The notes beneath the pieces are model-generated. The model searched no databases and had not been told where the DNA came from. It saw nothing but the letters and a program-made list of their open reading frames with translations. Below are positions 55,077-64,000 of a DNA stretch of 64,000 nt, one piece after another; position 1 is the stretch's first letter; every line of letters starts with the position of its first letter. Source of the DNA: Actinernus sp. WN-2022 (lineage: Eukaryota > Cnidaria > Anthozoa > Actiniaria > Actinernidae); the NCBI GenBank assembly GCA_030867875.1, contig JAOWCC010000019.1, forward strand, positions 83,542,861 through 83,606,860, written 5' to 3'. The position numbers were made by a program, and so were the translations under genes.

Positions 55077-56387
55077 CTAGCACCTAGGGTCTCTGCGGCT
55101 ATCTTGCCTCCCTGTGGCAACAAGCTTATTGCTAAGTCTCTCTGATGTGTCCGTGACTGCTTGATCAGCAGCTAGAACCTTGTCGGCCTGCATGTAATGG
55201 TCCACCATAAAGGTAGAACACCAACCCATATGTCCAGCGATGTCCCCTTTAGAAGCACCCAGGAGACTTAGGAGGATTGCTGTGCCACCACGAAACCCGT
55301 GGATGGACTCGTTTTCGTGGATGCCGAGGCAGGTCAGGTATGTACGTAGCCTAGCCTGGGCCGCCGACGCCAAAATTGGAGAGCTGGATACCAAATTCTT
55401 TTTGGTAGTTGCGCGGAAAAGGAAGCCCCGGCCCAGGTCGATTCCCATTGCCTTACAAAGTTCCCTGTAGAATTGGAGATTCCCAACTGGGCAGATGGCG
55501 GGGTTTTTGCATTTTCTGACCGGGAAAGGCCTGGAAGCGTTCCCCCTGAGTGTCTTACCGACCCTTTGGTGGATAAGCAGACTTCTACCGTCTGGATTCT
55601 GTAAAATGTCCACAGTTTTTAGCCTTCCTAGGTCTGAAGCCCTCTGACCAGTGAAAAACTCGAGAGTAAGGAAGGCCAAATCGCGGGCGTAAATGTACTT
55701 CTGTATGGCCGATGTGGAGCCATTCGAGAGAAGGGCACGTAAATGGTTCACAATTTTCAAAAACTTGTCGAAGAATACCGGGGTTGCCTGCTCGGGAGAA
55801 ATTCTTGCCTCCGCTTGCTCCTTTTGGATTGACTTAAGATACTGCTTGACGGAAAAATGGCTGGCTGGGTTTCCCCACCCCAGACGATTATCCCATTCTC
55901 CCGATCGGTCGAAGCTATTAAATATTGCACGGAGTTTACCAATAATCGAGTCAACAGTTCCCGCGGCCAGGCGGCTAGGGCACTCGCAAAGTCCCCTAGT
56001 CCTCAAACCAAAAAATTGGCAAACCTCCCTGTGGATCTTTGTTCTCCCCTTTTGATCTTTCCATACCAGGAAACGAACAATGTCTTTCGGGCCACAAGAC
56101 ATGAGAGTCTTTGAAGAGCCAAGGGTGCGCAAAAATAATTGTAGCTCTAATTCTAGCTGTGATTTTTGCCTTCCATACTTTGATATCATTCTGGCCACCT
56201 CGAGTTCGTGGATTCGCTTGTCAATGGTTTCCAGGCTCAGTTTTATTCGCTTTGCAGCCGAGCCTTCTAAGTTATCTCTCGGGAGCGCTTCTTGGGCAAT
56301 ACCACAACGTTGGCAAAATGTTGCGCAGTCGTCATTAGGGTAACGGCATTCCCGACAGGCCCTAGCAGGGCGCCATACCCGCGGGAC
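55077..56387 (-). CDS. DIRS tyrosine recombinase with N-terminal zinc finger
   Basis: The frame is open from just after a stop at about 56390 to the stop at 55077. The first part contains CRECRYPNDDC and CQRCG, a CxxC...CxxC finger, then a helical stretch (KLSLETIDKRIHELEVARM). The first in-frame ATG is near 56189. Counting from the GTG at 56198, the catalytic tetrad is R186 (FFTGQRASDLG), H300-x-x-R303 (IHGFRGG), H323 (AGHMGW) and Y335 (DHYMQ). The enzyme would join the circular intermediate to the target. Lack of an upstream ATG suggests expression by splicing, frameshifting or readthrough from pol, whose stop is about 40 bp upstream. Confidence 0.85.
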   Translation of the reverse strand, partial: VPRVWRPARACRECRYPNDDCATFCQRCGIAQEALPRDNLEGSAAKRIKLSLETIDKRIHELEVARMISKYGRQKSQLELELQLFLRTLGSSKTLMSCGPKDIVRFLVWKDQKGRTKIHREVCQFFGLRTRGLCECPSRLAAGTVDSIIGKLRAIFNSFDRSGEWDNRLGWGNPASHFSVKQYLKSIQKEQAEARISPEQATPVFFDKFLKIVNHLRALLSNGSTSAIQKYIYARDLAFLTLEFFTGQRASDLGRLKTVDILQNPDGRSLLIHQRVGKTLRGNASRPFPVRKCKNPAICPVGNLQFYRELCKAMGIDLGRGFLFRATTKKNLVSSSPILASAAQARLRTYLTCLGIHENESIHGFRGGTAILLSLLGASKGDIAGHMGWCSTFMVDHYMQADKVLAADQAVTDTSERLSNKLVATGRQDSRRDPRC

Positions 56388-56423
56388 AGTCTAAAGGAAG
56401 TCAAAACAAACAAAAGGATTGGA

Positions 56424-58469
56424 TTAAACGCTCTGGCATCTAAAGGCCAAAAGGTCCCATTCCAGAGGCTTTGGTTTAAATACCCCCTCTCGGGTAGGAT
56501 AAAGAAGCATATTGTCCTCACCCTTTGACCCCAGCCGGATAACATCCGAGGCGCGCCCATTGACCAGAGGCCACCAGAACCGTCTCGGAAACACATCTGG
56601 GATGACAATCGTGAATGCGCAATCCGTCCCGGATAAAAACCGGAGGATCGGGCCTACCAACACTAGTGGTGGGAAGACGTATGGATTATCTGGAGTGTGG
56701 AGGGCTTGGGTGAAGACGTTCACACCGGCTGAGTTAGGAGTAGGCCAAGGGGTGAAATGACGGAGCGGCTTGTTATCTTTACCGGTGTGCACGTTGGAGT
56801 CTAATGACATGAGATCGACAGTGTGAGGGCCCCAGCGTGTTTGCAATTCTTGCCATGATGTGTTGGCCAACATACAATCTGCTGCACACAACACCCTCGA
56901 AGGGCGATCTGCCAGGTTCGCTTGAGAAGGTACGTGACACAGAGATAGGGCAATGTTGCACCGCAGCGCCAGTTCGTAGATGTCTTTGATCGTTGCCGTG
57001 AGCTCAAGACTTTTGCCACCCTGGTTGTTCCAGGCTTGGACGAGAGTAAGGCTATCCGTCTGGGCATCGACTCGCCGGTTACAGAGTGACTGAGAGGCTG
57101 TGGAGAGTGTATTCAGCAGTGCAAGAGCTTCCTTGATTACGATAGGCTTCTCGGACTGTTCGCGACTCCAGTAATCGCGCAGGTGCACTGGCTCACCTGC
57201 CGGGGAAAAGACAACTCCGCCCCACCCAGAGTTGGAAGCGTCAGCGAAGAACTTGACCACCTGATGCCTTTCCTTAAACCATGGTAAAAGGCCTTGCCAG
57301 TTGTCAAGAAATCTCCAATAGGTAATCTCTTTTCTCAGGTCACCTGCGATTTTTATGGGCTTGTGGGGCTTTCTCCCGTGCGCTCCGATCGCGCGGAACA
57401 CGGTGCGCGTATACAGACGCGCTGCCGGGACGGCTATCGAAAACGACGTTGTTTTCCCTGCAAAACGTTGAAGTGTACGGAGGCTTATTTCTGTGTGGGC
57501 TAGTATCGTTTCTCTCAGCTCACGGAACTTCTCTCTCTTGTCCTCAGGTAATAGGAAAGCTGTGCACTTTGAGTCACACAGGTAGCCCAAAAACCGGACG
57601 CTTTGCGAGGGATTTAGCGTAGATTTCGGAAGGGCTAAAGTGTACCCCAGAAACGTCAGCACTGAAGTTGCGATGTACGCTGCGGCTTCAGACTTTTGGA
57701 AATCATTCCAGTCGCACGTGGCAGGCGTAACTAACTGGCCCATATGGCGGTCGTCAATATATTGACTACAAGGGACATTAAGGCTACGGATGTAATTAGT
57801 CGCCACCAAACCCGTAGAGTGATACACGTACGCACTTGCTTTCCATCCAAAAGGTAAGGACGCGTACACAAAATAACAATCGTCCCAACGTAGGCCAAAC
57901 ATGGTTCTACTGTTTGGAGTCAGCGATAAGTGATCGTAACCGCTTTTATCGTCGCAGACCGTTTGGTAATGGCCCTCCCCAACGTAACGCGGCAAATCCG
58001 ATAGGTAATCCAGCGAGAAAGGGAGGTCGCGTATCCAAAGATTTAGGAACCTTTCATCGTGGCACATACGCGGTTTTGTCGGTTCTATTGTTATAGGCAT
58101 CACCAGGTGGGGAGGCTCGACCTGCCCCACATATCCCCAGAACAATAAGGATCCGGTGCGCACTCTCTCACGGATAGTCGCATCAATAAAATCCTTGAAT
58201 TTATAACAAGATTCGCTGTTTGGAAATTCACGCGACGGCGGATATGGAGCGTCATAAGAACGACCACCAAATGCTCCTTTATAATGCGTCAAATATGACC
58301 ATACATCTACGCCATTCTGAATAAAAGCCAAAACCTCACTCGCCTGACCCGGCGGGATAATTTCTTTCCATTTACTATAGTGGTTGTGGAGCTCTCCCGG
58401 GATAAACGATGATGGGTCACGAAAGATTACCTCGCTCGGTTTTGCGAGAACATCCCCCCTAGCCACCAT
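56424..58469 (-). CDS. DIRS reverse transcriptase-RNase H-MT-like polyprotein
   Basis: ATG at 58469; the open frame extends further upstream to a stop near 58665 without a Met, so spliced or fused expression is possible. Reverse transcriptase: KPRMCHDERFLN, CDDKSGYDHLSL (motif A Asp), SLPFGWKASAYV and the catalytic SQYIDDRHMG about 70 residues later. RNase H: FADASNSGWGG, IKEALALL, QTDSLTLVQAW and NLADRPSR carry the acidic residues. The C-terminus (VDLMSLDSNVH, FPPLVLVGPILR, FWWPLV) resembles the methyltransferase-like domain typical of DIRS pol. No frameshift or stop interrupts roughly 680 codons. Confidence 0.9.
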   Translation of the reverse strand: MVARGDVLAKPSEVIFRDPSSFIPGELHNHYSKWKEIIPPGQASEVLAFIQNGVDVWSYLTHYKGAFGGRSYDAPYPPSREFPNSESCYKFKDFIDATIRERVRTGSLLFWGYVGQVEPPHLVMPITIEPTKPRMCHDERFLNLWIRDLPFSLDYLSDLPRYVGEGHYQTVCDDKSGYDHLSLTPNSRTMFGLRWDDCYFVYASLPFGWKASAYVYHSTGLVATNYIRSLNVPCSQYIDDRHMGQLVTPATCDWNDFQKSEAAAYIATSVLTFLGYTLALPKSTLNPSQSVRFLGYLCDSKCTAFLLPEDKREKFRELRETILAHTEISLRTLQRFAGKTTSFSIAVPAARLYTRTVFRAIGAHGRKPHKPIKIAGDLRKEITYWRFLDNWQGLLPWFKERHQVVKFFADASNSGWGGVVFSPAGEPVHLRDYWSREQSEKPIVIKEALALLNTLSTASQSLCNRRVDAQTDSLTLVQAWNNQGGKSLELTATIKDIYELALRCNIALSLCHVPSQANLADRPSRVLCAADCMLANTSWQELQTRWGPHTVDLMSLDSNVHTGKDNKPLRHFTPWPTPNSAGVNVFTQALHTPDNPYVFPPLVLVGPILRFLSGTDCAFTIVIPDVFPRRFWWPLVNGRASDVIRLGSKGEDNMLLYPTREGVFKPKPLEWDLLAFRCQSV

Positions 58470-58509
58470 AGCCGGGGGTGGCCTAGGCCCGACAATTGTG
58501 GTGGGCAAG

Positions 58510-59239
58510 CCCTTCCAATCGCACCAACGAACAACCGGTCTCCTCTGGCCTTGGCTATAAAACGACCGAGGGTCTTGAATCTTAAGGCGCTTGGCGGTGG
58601 GTGGACCCTGACAAGGGAGAGTTAAATCAGGAGACGTGCGAAAGATACGCCCACCAAATTGTCGAGCCTAGGCAACCCCATTGGGGCATAAAAGGCATTA
58701 GACGCCCGCACCTAGGAACGACAAAGGCGGGGGGATGGTAAAGGTCCCCCCTGAAACACCAACAAAATCGTGACCCGTAAACCTTTCGTTAACTTGAAAT
58801 TAAGTCTCTTTATTCCCTAGCTAGCTTACAATTTTCTTAACGTAGATACCTATACTACGACTTAGGCTTACTTGAGCCCTGCTAATGAATAAAGCCCCAT
58901 TCCCAACAATGTACTTTAAAAGGAAAATCCAACCAATATCCTAAAGGAATAATTATAATTTCTCTTTGTTACATAATCAAAATATCCTAGTCTGCTGGCT
59001 GTTCCCTTTTACTTTGCGAAAATTGTGTAGGAGTGAGCCGAGCTAAGCGAAAAATTACCAGTACCTCCTCCGGGAGGGCGTTTAGATACAGATCAGCGCC
59101 GACAAGCCTGAGAGAGTACAACAAAGCGTCCCATTAAATATGTTCAACTTTATTTCCTTATGCAATTATTACAGGTTATCAAATATGCTCACTTGTTGTC
59201 ATAAGCACTACAAATTAATACTCATTACATGTGCCAACT
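58510..59239. other. gag-pol spacer of DIRS element
   Basis: The minus strand is open in the pol frame up to about 58665 (PPTAKRLKIQDPRSFYSQGQ region), then stops. The remainder, with TACCTCCTCCGGGAGG near 59060, shows no coding sequence. Confidence 0.45.
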
Positions 59240-59756
59240 TTATGATCTTGTTGAGTTACGCGTTGTTAAATCTATTAGTATTACACTGCCTTTGAAAATG
59301 ACCCGGGCGTCCACATGAAAAGCAGACCCCTCTGCCACGCCCTTGGCGAAAGCCCTGACCCCGGCCGCCTGCAGGCAGACGATACGGGTGCATAAACGGT
59401 TGAGCCGACGGTTGCGATGCTCCTTTTGCCATCTTTGCAATCGTCGCTGCTACTGTAGTTTCTTCCTTTGATCCCAGCAATCTGATGAGTACATCTCCGA
59501 AGTCAGGCCTAAACATCATGGGTCTTGTTTGACGCAGTATCGCCTCGTACTCCGCCGCTTTAGGGTCATTAGCACACCTAGCCTCATCTGCCAAGGTTTG
59601 GAGGGCGGACAAAATCATCGCCGGGTCTCTGAGTCTGACTGGGGACGAGGCCAACTGACGCACTAGTTGCAGCGAGGCGGGCACTCCCCCCGTTTTCAAC
59701 TGCGCAGCCTTCAGCTCTGCCAAATCTTTCTGTAGAACCTTAACCTGATCCGCGAT
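59240..59756 (-). CDS. DIRS gag-like protein, exon 2
   Basis: Begins after an acceptor TTGCACTTCTCGCAG (AG at 59758-59757), in phase with exon 1. It encodes a short coiled coil (IADQVKVLQKDLAELKAAQ), a helical capsid-like stretch (MILSALQTLADEARC) and a Gly/Arg-rich segment. One CCHC knuckle, CFSCGRPGHFQRQC, precedes the stop. Gag proteins coat and package element RNA. The upstream extension in this frame has an ATG-less start and is more likely intron. Confidence 0.75.
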
Positions 59757-60606
59757 CTGCGAGAAGTGCAAATCAATAATTACTGACAAGCAACCCGAAT
59801 GTTTTGCCACTATACCTATTATAAAATCCAGGCACTACCAGCATAGATAAAGTGCAAACCGAACCATTATTAACATTGAATAGGTTAAAGGCGTAACTTT
59901 ACTCTCTTATTGTAAAGGGTAAAACAAAACAACAAACAATTAAACCCCTGCCCGAATTCCCTCAGGGCCAACAGACGCTAGCTAGTATGGTAATCTGTAA
60001 AGGAATGTACCGTTCTCTTATGAAAACAGAGATAAATCTGCATACTAACATACGCACAGGCGCGTAATTCAAAGTACTGCCTTCTTAGGCAAATATATCT
60101 ACAAGCCTAAAATTAAAAATTAAATATATACACTGCTATCTCTCGGCCCCGACCGAGAATATATCTTTAAAATCGTTTCTACGGAACTCCTTGCAGCCTC
60201 CACTGCTATCTCTCGGCCACAACCGAGAATATATCTTTCAAATCATTTCTACAAAATTCCTTGCAGCCTGAACTGCTATCTCTCGGCCCCAACCGAGAAC
60301 ATATCTTTTAAATCATTTTCCCAAAACTCCACGCAGCTACAACTGCGGTCTCTCGGCCTCCAACCGAGAAAATCAACTTGCCAAAATACTGTAAATGTGT
60401 AGTTCACCGTTCCGGCCACTACCAGACCTACACAACGTACCTAGATGTTCAACAGCGTTGGTAATAACCGGACTAAATGACTGAGAGCTAGAAACTGTTC
60501 TTACACGATGTAATTTGTATAATACTGTTATAGAATGACATACAAATGTAACAAGACAAACACATTGCCACTCGGCCGATAAAAAGAAACTAACTAGGTT
60601 TTATAC
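59757..60606 (-). other. Predicted gag intron (850 bp)
   Basis: GT at 60606-60605 (CTTGAG/GTATAA) and AG at 59758-59757 on the minus strand. Exons on both sides end on codon boundaries. The interior has stops in all frames and carries four 70-bp hairpin repeats. Introns are known in some DIRS-like elements. Confidence 0.55.
60131..60395. repeat. 70-bp tandem repeats with TCTCGG/CCGAGA hairpins
   Basis: Units start at 60131, 60201, 60271 and 60341 with an exact 70-bp period. Each begins MACTGC then TCTCTCGGCC, followed by CCGAGA, forming a 6-7-bp stem. In the three full units the rest is AT-rich and ends GCAGC; the fourth is partial. The stem is better conserved than the spacer. Confidence 0.85.
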
Positions 60607-60762
60607 CTCAAGCGGCTGGGCTTGCTGTCCGTTTCCTTGCACAGCCTCTTGATTATTTTGAGGAGCGACTGGAACTTCCGCAACATTAGCGTTCTCGACG
60701 GGAGCCGGATCTTCTGGTGGTAGAACTACCGGAACATCAACGGGAACTTGGTTGTTAGCCAT
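60607..60762 (-). CDS. DIRS gag-like protein, exon 1
   Basis: ATG at 60762 followed by 52 codons rich in Pro, Val, Asn and Gln (MANNQVPVDVPVVLPPEDP...). It ends at a donor CTTGAG/GTATAA. The join to exon 2 preserves frame and leads straight into its coiled coil. It lies about 100 bp inside the element's right end, appropriate for the first ORF. Confidence 0.65.
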
Positions 60763-60876
60763 GAGGACGATAGATTCGCTTTCGCGGAGAGTTTAACAAA
60801 CTGGCCACGATTGATTGAGTGCTCCCTTATTTATACCCATGTTACGCACGGGTGCATTTGGAATAGTAACCTTGAG

Positions 60877-60914
60877 AAAACCAGACGCTTGTCAGACAGG
60901 CGTCTGATTTTCTT
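60877..60914. repeat. Hairpin beside DIRS end
   Basis: GAAAACCAGACGC and GCGTCTGATTTTC are inverted around a TTGTCAGACAG loop, about 10 bp outside the right terminal repeat. Confidence 0.7.
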
Positions 60915-61078
60915 GGCTGAAATCAGTGAAATGACAAATGATGCATTCCAACGTGAGTGTTGACAGTTCAGAAACCACAAACTAGGATTTAATTACAACA
61001 AACATCAAAATAGATGACAAGCTGTCAATTAAGTCAATAAGTTTAGATTAACTTAGCGATAAACCCATCTTTTCAGGT

Positions 61079-61242
61079 CGGCTAACTATAGTTAACTTTT
61101 CTTTCTTCCTGCCGCCGTTGTCGGAGCAACTAACCACAGTTGAGTTTACTACGGTAAACCGTAAAATGCAGGTCACACTCAGGATGCCGTTAACTATAGT
61201 TAAATCTGCTTAACTATAGTAAACTTCATCCAGTGTGACCTC
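61079..61242. repeat. TTAACTATAGTTAA motif cluster within small inverted repeats
   Basis: GCTAACTATAGTTAAC (61081), GTTAACTATAGTTAAA (61191) and TTAACTATAGTAAAC (61209), with a related TTTACTACGGTAAACC at 61145. AGGTCACACT (61171) is inverted as AGTGTGACCT (61232). Similar ACTATAG words lie at 54.74-54.79 kb. It may be a short MITE end. Confidence 0.6.
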
Positions 61243-61248
61243 AGCCAT

Positions 61249-61987
61249 TGCCGTCCAGTGACGTCACTACCAGAAAACCTGGTAGTGATTTTTGATTGGT
61301 TCATATTATATAATTTCGCATAATTATCAGCCGAGAAGACATGGACTCGCGATTGTTGATCGTTGAGTTTCAGTGGAGTGATTGTCTTTGGCAAAGACCT
61401 TGAATTCGTAAGGAAAACATCTGGAAATTAAATGGATTGAAAGTGTCCTGCACAATAACCGGCCGACTAACCTGTAAACATGTACATTTTATCGCGTCGC
61501 GTCCGCGGGGTTGTTGACAATCGATTATTTGTTCGCACTCGCAGTGGTAAAGAATGTCGCTACTCTCTTCAAGGAACTGTTCTTTCCCGTAAAAGAGTCT
61601 TCGTATTTCTTCGAAAATTCTCCATTATCCTTTCATGTTTTTCTACTTTTCTGTTGCATCATTTACATAGGTAATATCTCGTAGCTGTGTCGATTCGAAC
61701 GGCAGATCGCGAGACATGTACGTACAAAGATCAACGGAAAGACAAAGATCAACTGTACTTTGCCTCCAAATATAATATAACGATTTGTTGCTTCGGAAAG
61801 GCTTTCACAACATAAGAGGTACTTGAGAAGCAAATGGGATGGAGATATATTAATATAGGTAAGGCTTTTATTTTGGTCGGCATAATCTCAAATAAATATT
61901 TCTCACGAACTCTTACTACAGCCGTGACAGTTTTATTATATTTGCATAAATTAAATTGTTAATCCGCCTTGACGTCACTGGACGGCA
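61249..61987. mobile_element. 0.74-kb element bounded by TGCCGTCCAGTGACGTCA
   Basis: The 18-bp word at 61249-61266 is perfectly inverted at 61970-61987; both include a TGACGTCA palindrome. The interior has a 64-codon plus-strand frame (61480) without recognisable domain that ends at a donor-like TAG/GTAATA. The target duplication is unresolved. Confidence 0.6.
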
Positions 61988-62549
61988 TTATCGGCTATTG
62001 GATACAGACGTCTCTCTCGGGAGGAACGAACCAGAGGAGACGGCTGAAATTCAGGCTAGAGAACTAGAACAACCGGCTATATTAACATTTTCTAGATGCG
62101 GCGCGTAGCTTTGATCGGAAATCGACATTGGCGGGAAATCTTGACAGATAGTTGAACTGTGATGAGAAATGATTGGCCAAGAGCTCGCTAATTGTTGGAG
62201 AGGCGGGGCTTCAGATTCACGCACGACAGATGACTAATTTTTTTGAAGTGCTATTTTCTACGCTTTCGATTTTCAACCAAAATAGAGTTTAAAAAAAGCT
62301 CCCACTCAAGAGGAATTTATTCTATTTGTGTGAAATTTTCACAAAAAGTAAATTGATATCGCAGCTGCAAAAGGTTGTCGGGGAATTGGGAAATTCTAAA
62401 AAGAGAGCTCGATTACATGGCTCCTGTTCATTCCAAGCATAATGGACCAGTGTTGTATATATACTTTTCAGATGAAGGCTTTTCTTAGCAATCCACTAAC
62501 TTCGTCACTACATCCACGAGTTCACCATTGGGTGCCTATGTTTTGATTA
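61988..62549. other. No gene recognised
   Basis: No supported feature. Confidence 0.4.
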
Positions 62550-62660
62550 AACAAGAGGCCCTGAGTGGCCTTAACTCGGGCCACCTTTAATTAATACATG
62601 GAGTTCCAGCATATTTTTGTGTCATACATGGTTTGTGCTAAGATAATCGATTCACTACTT
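62550..62660. repeat. Dispersed repeat, inverted copy of 46.80-46.91 kb
   Basis: ACAAGAGGCCCTGAGTGGCC, AATACATGGAGTTC and GTCATACATGGTTTGTGCTA match the reverse complement of 46800-46915. Confidence 0.7.
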
Positions 62661-64000
62661 ATGCTTGTGATAATTTACATTACAATCACATGGTTGTACT
62701 AGATAGCAAACAAATCTTAATTCATATATTTAAAGTACTTGTATGAGATCAGTAGTGTTATTAACAAAACCGGTTTGTAAATGCTATTTTCCACCTTCTT
62801 CCAATCCTTTAAAACCACCAAAGGTGGTCACAGTCCCTTACGGGAGATTCTAATTACAAAGTTTTACTGATAAATAAATTGGGGTTTCATCAGGGTTGTC
62901 GCTTAAGGGACTGGTCAGAAATTAGCAGGGGGAGACGGTTGAGATGGAGGGTCATATTTTTTTGAATCCCCAAAAATGGAAGGTCATAAATCATGGGGAA
63001 CTGAAAAAGGGTTGTTGTTTGGGGAGAAAGGGTCAAAATATTTCATAGTCATTGTCCAGGGAGGGTTACCGTATATATTGTTTAGACTTTTTGATTTCAT
63101 TCTCTACCCCCACATCCCACCCCCCCCCCCCCCCCCCCCCTCCCCCCTTGCATCTCCCCTGCAAATTTTTGACTAGTCCCTAATGTTTAATAAAATATTG
63201 TGTGCATTGATTTCATGCATGTACACCACTTGGGAAATAACATTAGAGTAACACTAACTAGTATACACAGAGAAGTGTGTGGCCCTCCTACCCTGCGAGC
63301 AGGTTTCTCATCTCTTTGCCTTTCCTCCAAGTAGTATGGAACCTCTCAAGACCGTATGCTGATTGCACCCATAATACTATACTTGTATGGTTTTTGTACT
63401 GGACTTTCTAATGGGTTAGGGTGTTTTCTATTGTTGCGTAGGCCAATACTATCGCTTGTTTCGAGAAGTTCCACCTGGCCCCTTTCCTGCTGCCAAGAGG
63501 AAACGATTACATGCGCCATGGTATCTCGATTTCCATTGGCCGAGAAAAACGAGACGGTAAACATTGCAGATTCAATGTAGATTTCAGATTATCCATTTCC
63601 TATTGTTAACGGCAAGGGAAGGCGAAGTGGAGAAAATCAAATGCATTTCCTTCTTCGAGGGGATAAATCAAAGCTTTCTTTAGGATAAATTAAGGTAGAT
63701 TTATTGAACGGTTTATATTTCAAAGTCTTCTGTGCAGCAGCAAAATGAGAAAACAAAGCCGGAGTTTGAAGCCCGTTCGTATCAATCGTCGGCAAACAAA
63801 AAACTGCGTGACGACATAATATAATACTGTGGGAGAGCCATAATTTATACTTTCCAGTTCTTGTTTTCTGAGTTCTGTTATTCTTTTGACGATTTTAACT
63901 TTTTCTTCTTGGTCTCTATAAAGTCACATACAGTTCAACTTATGGACGATTTCATTTCCAGTTCGAATTACTGTCACCATTACACTTAATATAATTCTAA
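62661..64000. other. No gene recognised
   Basis: Includes a C-run (63117-63140) in a repeat-like GGTCATA-rich stretch (62940-63070). Overlapping frames on both strands at 63346-63580 lack recognisable domains. Confidence 0.4.

Larger units (their letters stand above)
54801..60867 (-). mobile_element. DIRS-type tyrosine-recombinase retrotransposon
   Basis: On the minus strand, gag, RT/RNase H/MT-like and tyrosine recombinase follow in that order over 6.1 kb. Divergent inverted termini fit: CTATTCCAACTGCATCC (54801) with ACATGGGCATA (54824), against the reverse complement at 60867-60832, CTATTCCAAATGCACCC and ACATGGGTATA. DIRS elements integrate through a circular intermediate with the recombinase, so no target duplication is expected. 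All three enzymatic regions have intact catalytic motifs. Confidence 0.85.

Noticed and set aside
55240..56528. Plus-strand frames of 76-120 codons
   Set aside because: Antisense shadows of the DIRS recombinase and pol frames.
60131..60395. CRISPR-like 70-bp array with hairpin repeats
   Set aside because: The 70-bp unit repeats as a whole, including the spacer, and lies in an intron of a DIRS element.
63346..63580. Overlapping 72-74-codon frames on both strands
   Set aside because: Neither has a domain, start context or splice signal.

Overview
The window looks like gene-poor, AT-rich nuclear DNA of an early-branching animal, most likely a cnidarian and plausibly a stony coral. The evidence is eukaryotic splice signals, a TRIM-type RING/B-box gene, a cysteine-rich ORF of the HMGXB3/KDZ-associated kind, CR1/jockey-like LINEs, a DIRS-type tyrosine-recombinase retrotransposon, PIF/Harbinger remnants, a tRNA-derived SINE and many fold-back elements. 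The organism call is inference. No complete host gene is visible, and most recognisable sequence is mobile DNA, much of it nested.

Layout. 0-12 kb holds short TIR/fold-back elements (1.46-2.30, 6.15-6.53, 7.52-7.61, 9.38-9.49 kb), a LINE ORF1 scrap at 3.8-4.0 kb, a palindromic satellite at 8.4-9.1 kb and one possible terminal exon at 9.94-10.05 kb (minus). 12.27-20.48 kb is a long LINE: an ORF1 with a novel N-terminal domain, a coiled coil and an SGNH-hydrolase domain, then an uninterrupted 1186-codon endonuclease/reverse transcriptase. Two TIR elements (13125-14367 and 14859-15859) sit inside its ORF1. A perfect 30-bp-arm palindrome (20.49-20.55 kb) follows. 21.7-22.6 kb holds a fold-back and a second, inverted array of the 8.4-kb satellite. 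24.5 kb has a plausible first exon of an unknown gene.

27.35-38.22 kb is the most striking part. A TRIM exon (minus strand) is split at one point, and the two halves, 9.7 kb apart, are flanked by an exact 10-bp duplication. The intervening 27695-37434 segment has imperfect TIRs, and just inside one TIR lies a spliced gene encoding a cysteine-rich protein resembling HMGXB3/KDZ-associated proteins. I read it as a large KDZ-like DNA transposon that broke a TRIM gene. It was later filled by a 9-bp minisatellite with higher-order structure, a 5'-truncated LINE and a MITE inside that LINE.

38.3-48.2 kb is a mosaic of MITEs, 180-bp tandem repeats, a decayed second copy of the 12-kb LINE ORF1 (minus), a 1.5-kb TIR element with GATCATTTGCGG repeats, a SINE and a LINE 3' fragment. 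49.16-50.14 kb is a PIF/Harbinger element with a partial transposase. 50.74-53.66 kb is a 2.9-kb TIR element inserted into one of two related segments. 54.80-60.87 kb is a nearly complete DIRS-type element (minus) with a predicted spliced gag, RT-RNase H-MT-like pol and a tyrosine recombinase. The gag intron carries a 70-bp tandem hairpin array. 61-64 kb has one further TIR element and no recognisable gene.

All family assignments come from reading motifs by eye. No alignment, repeat-library search or splice prediction was run.
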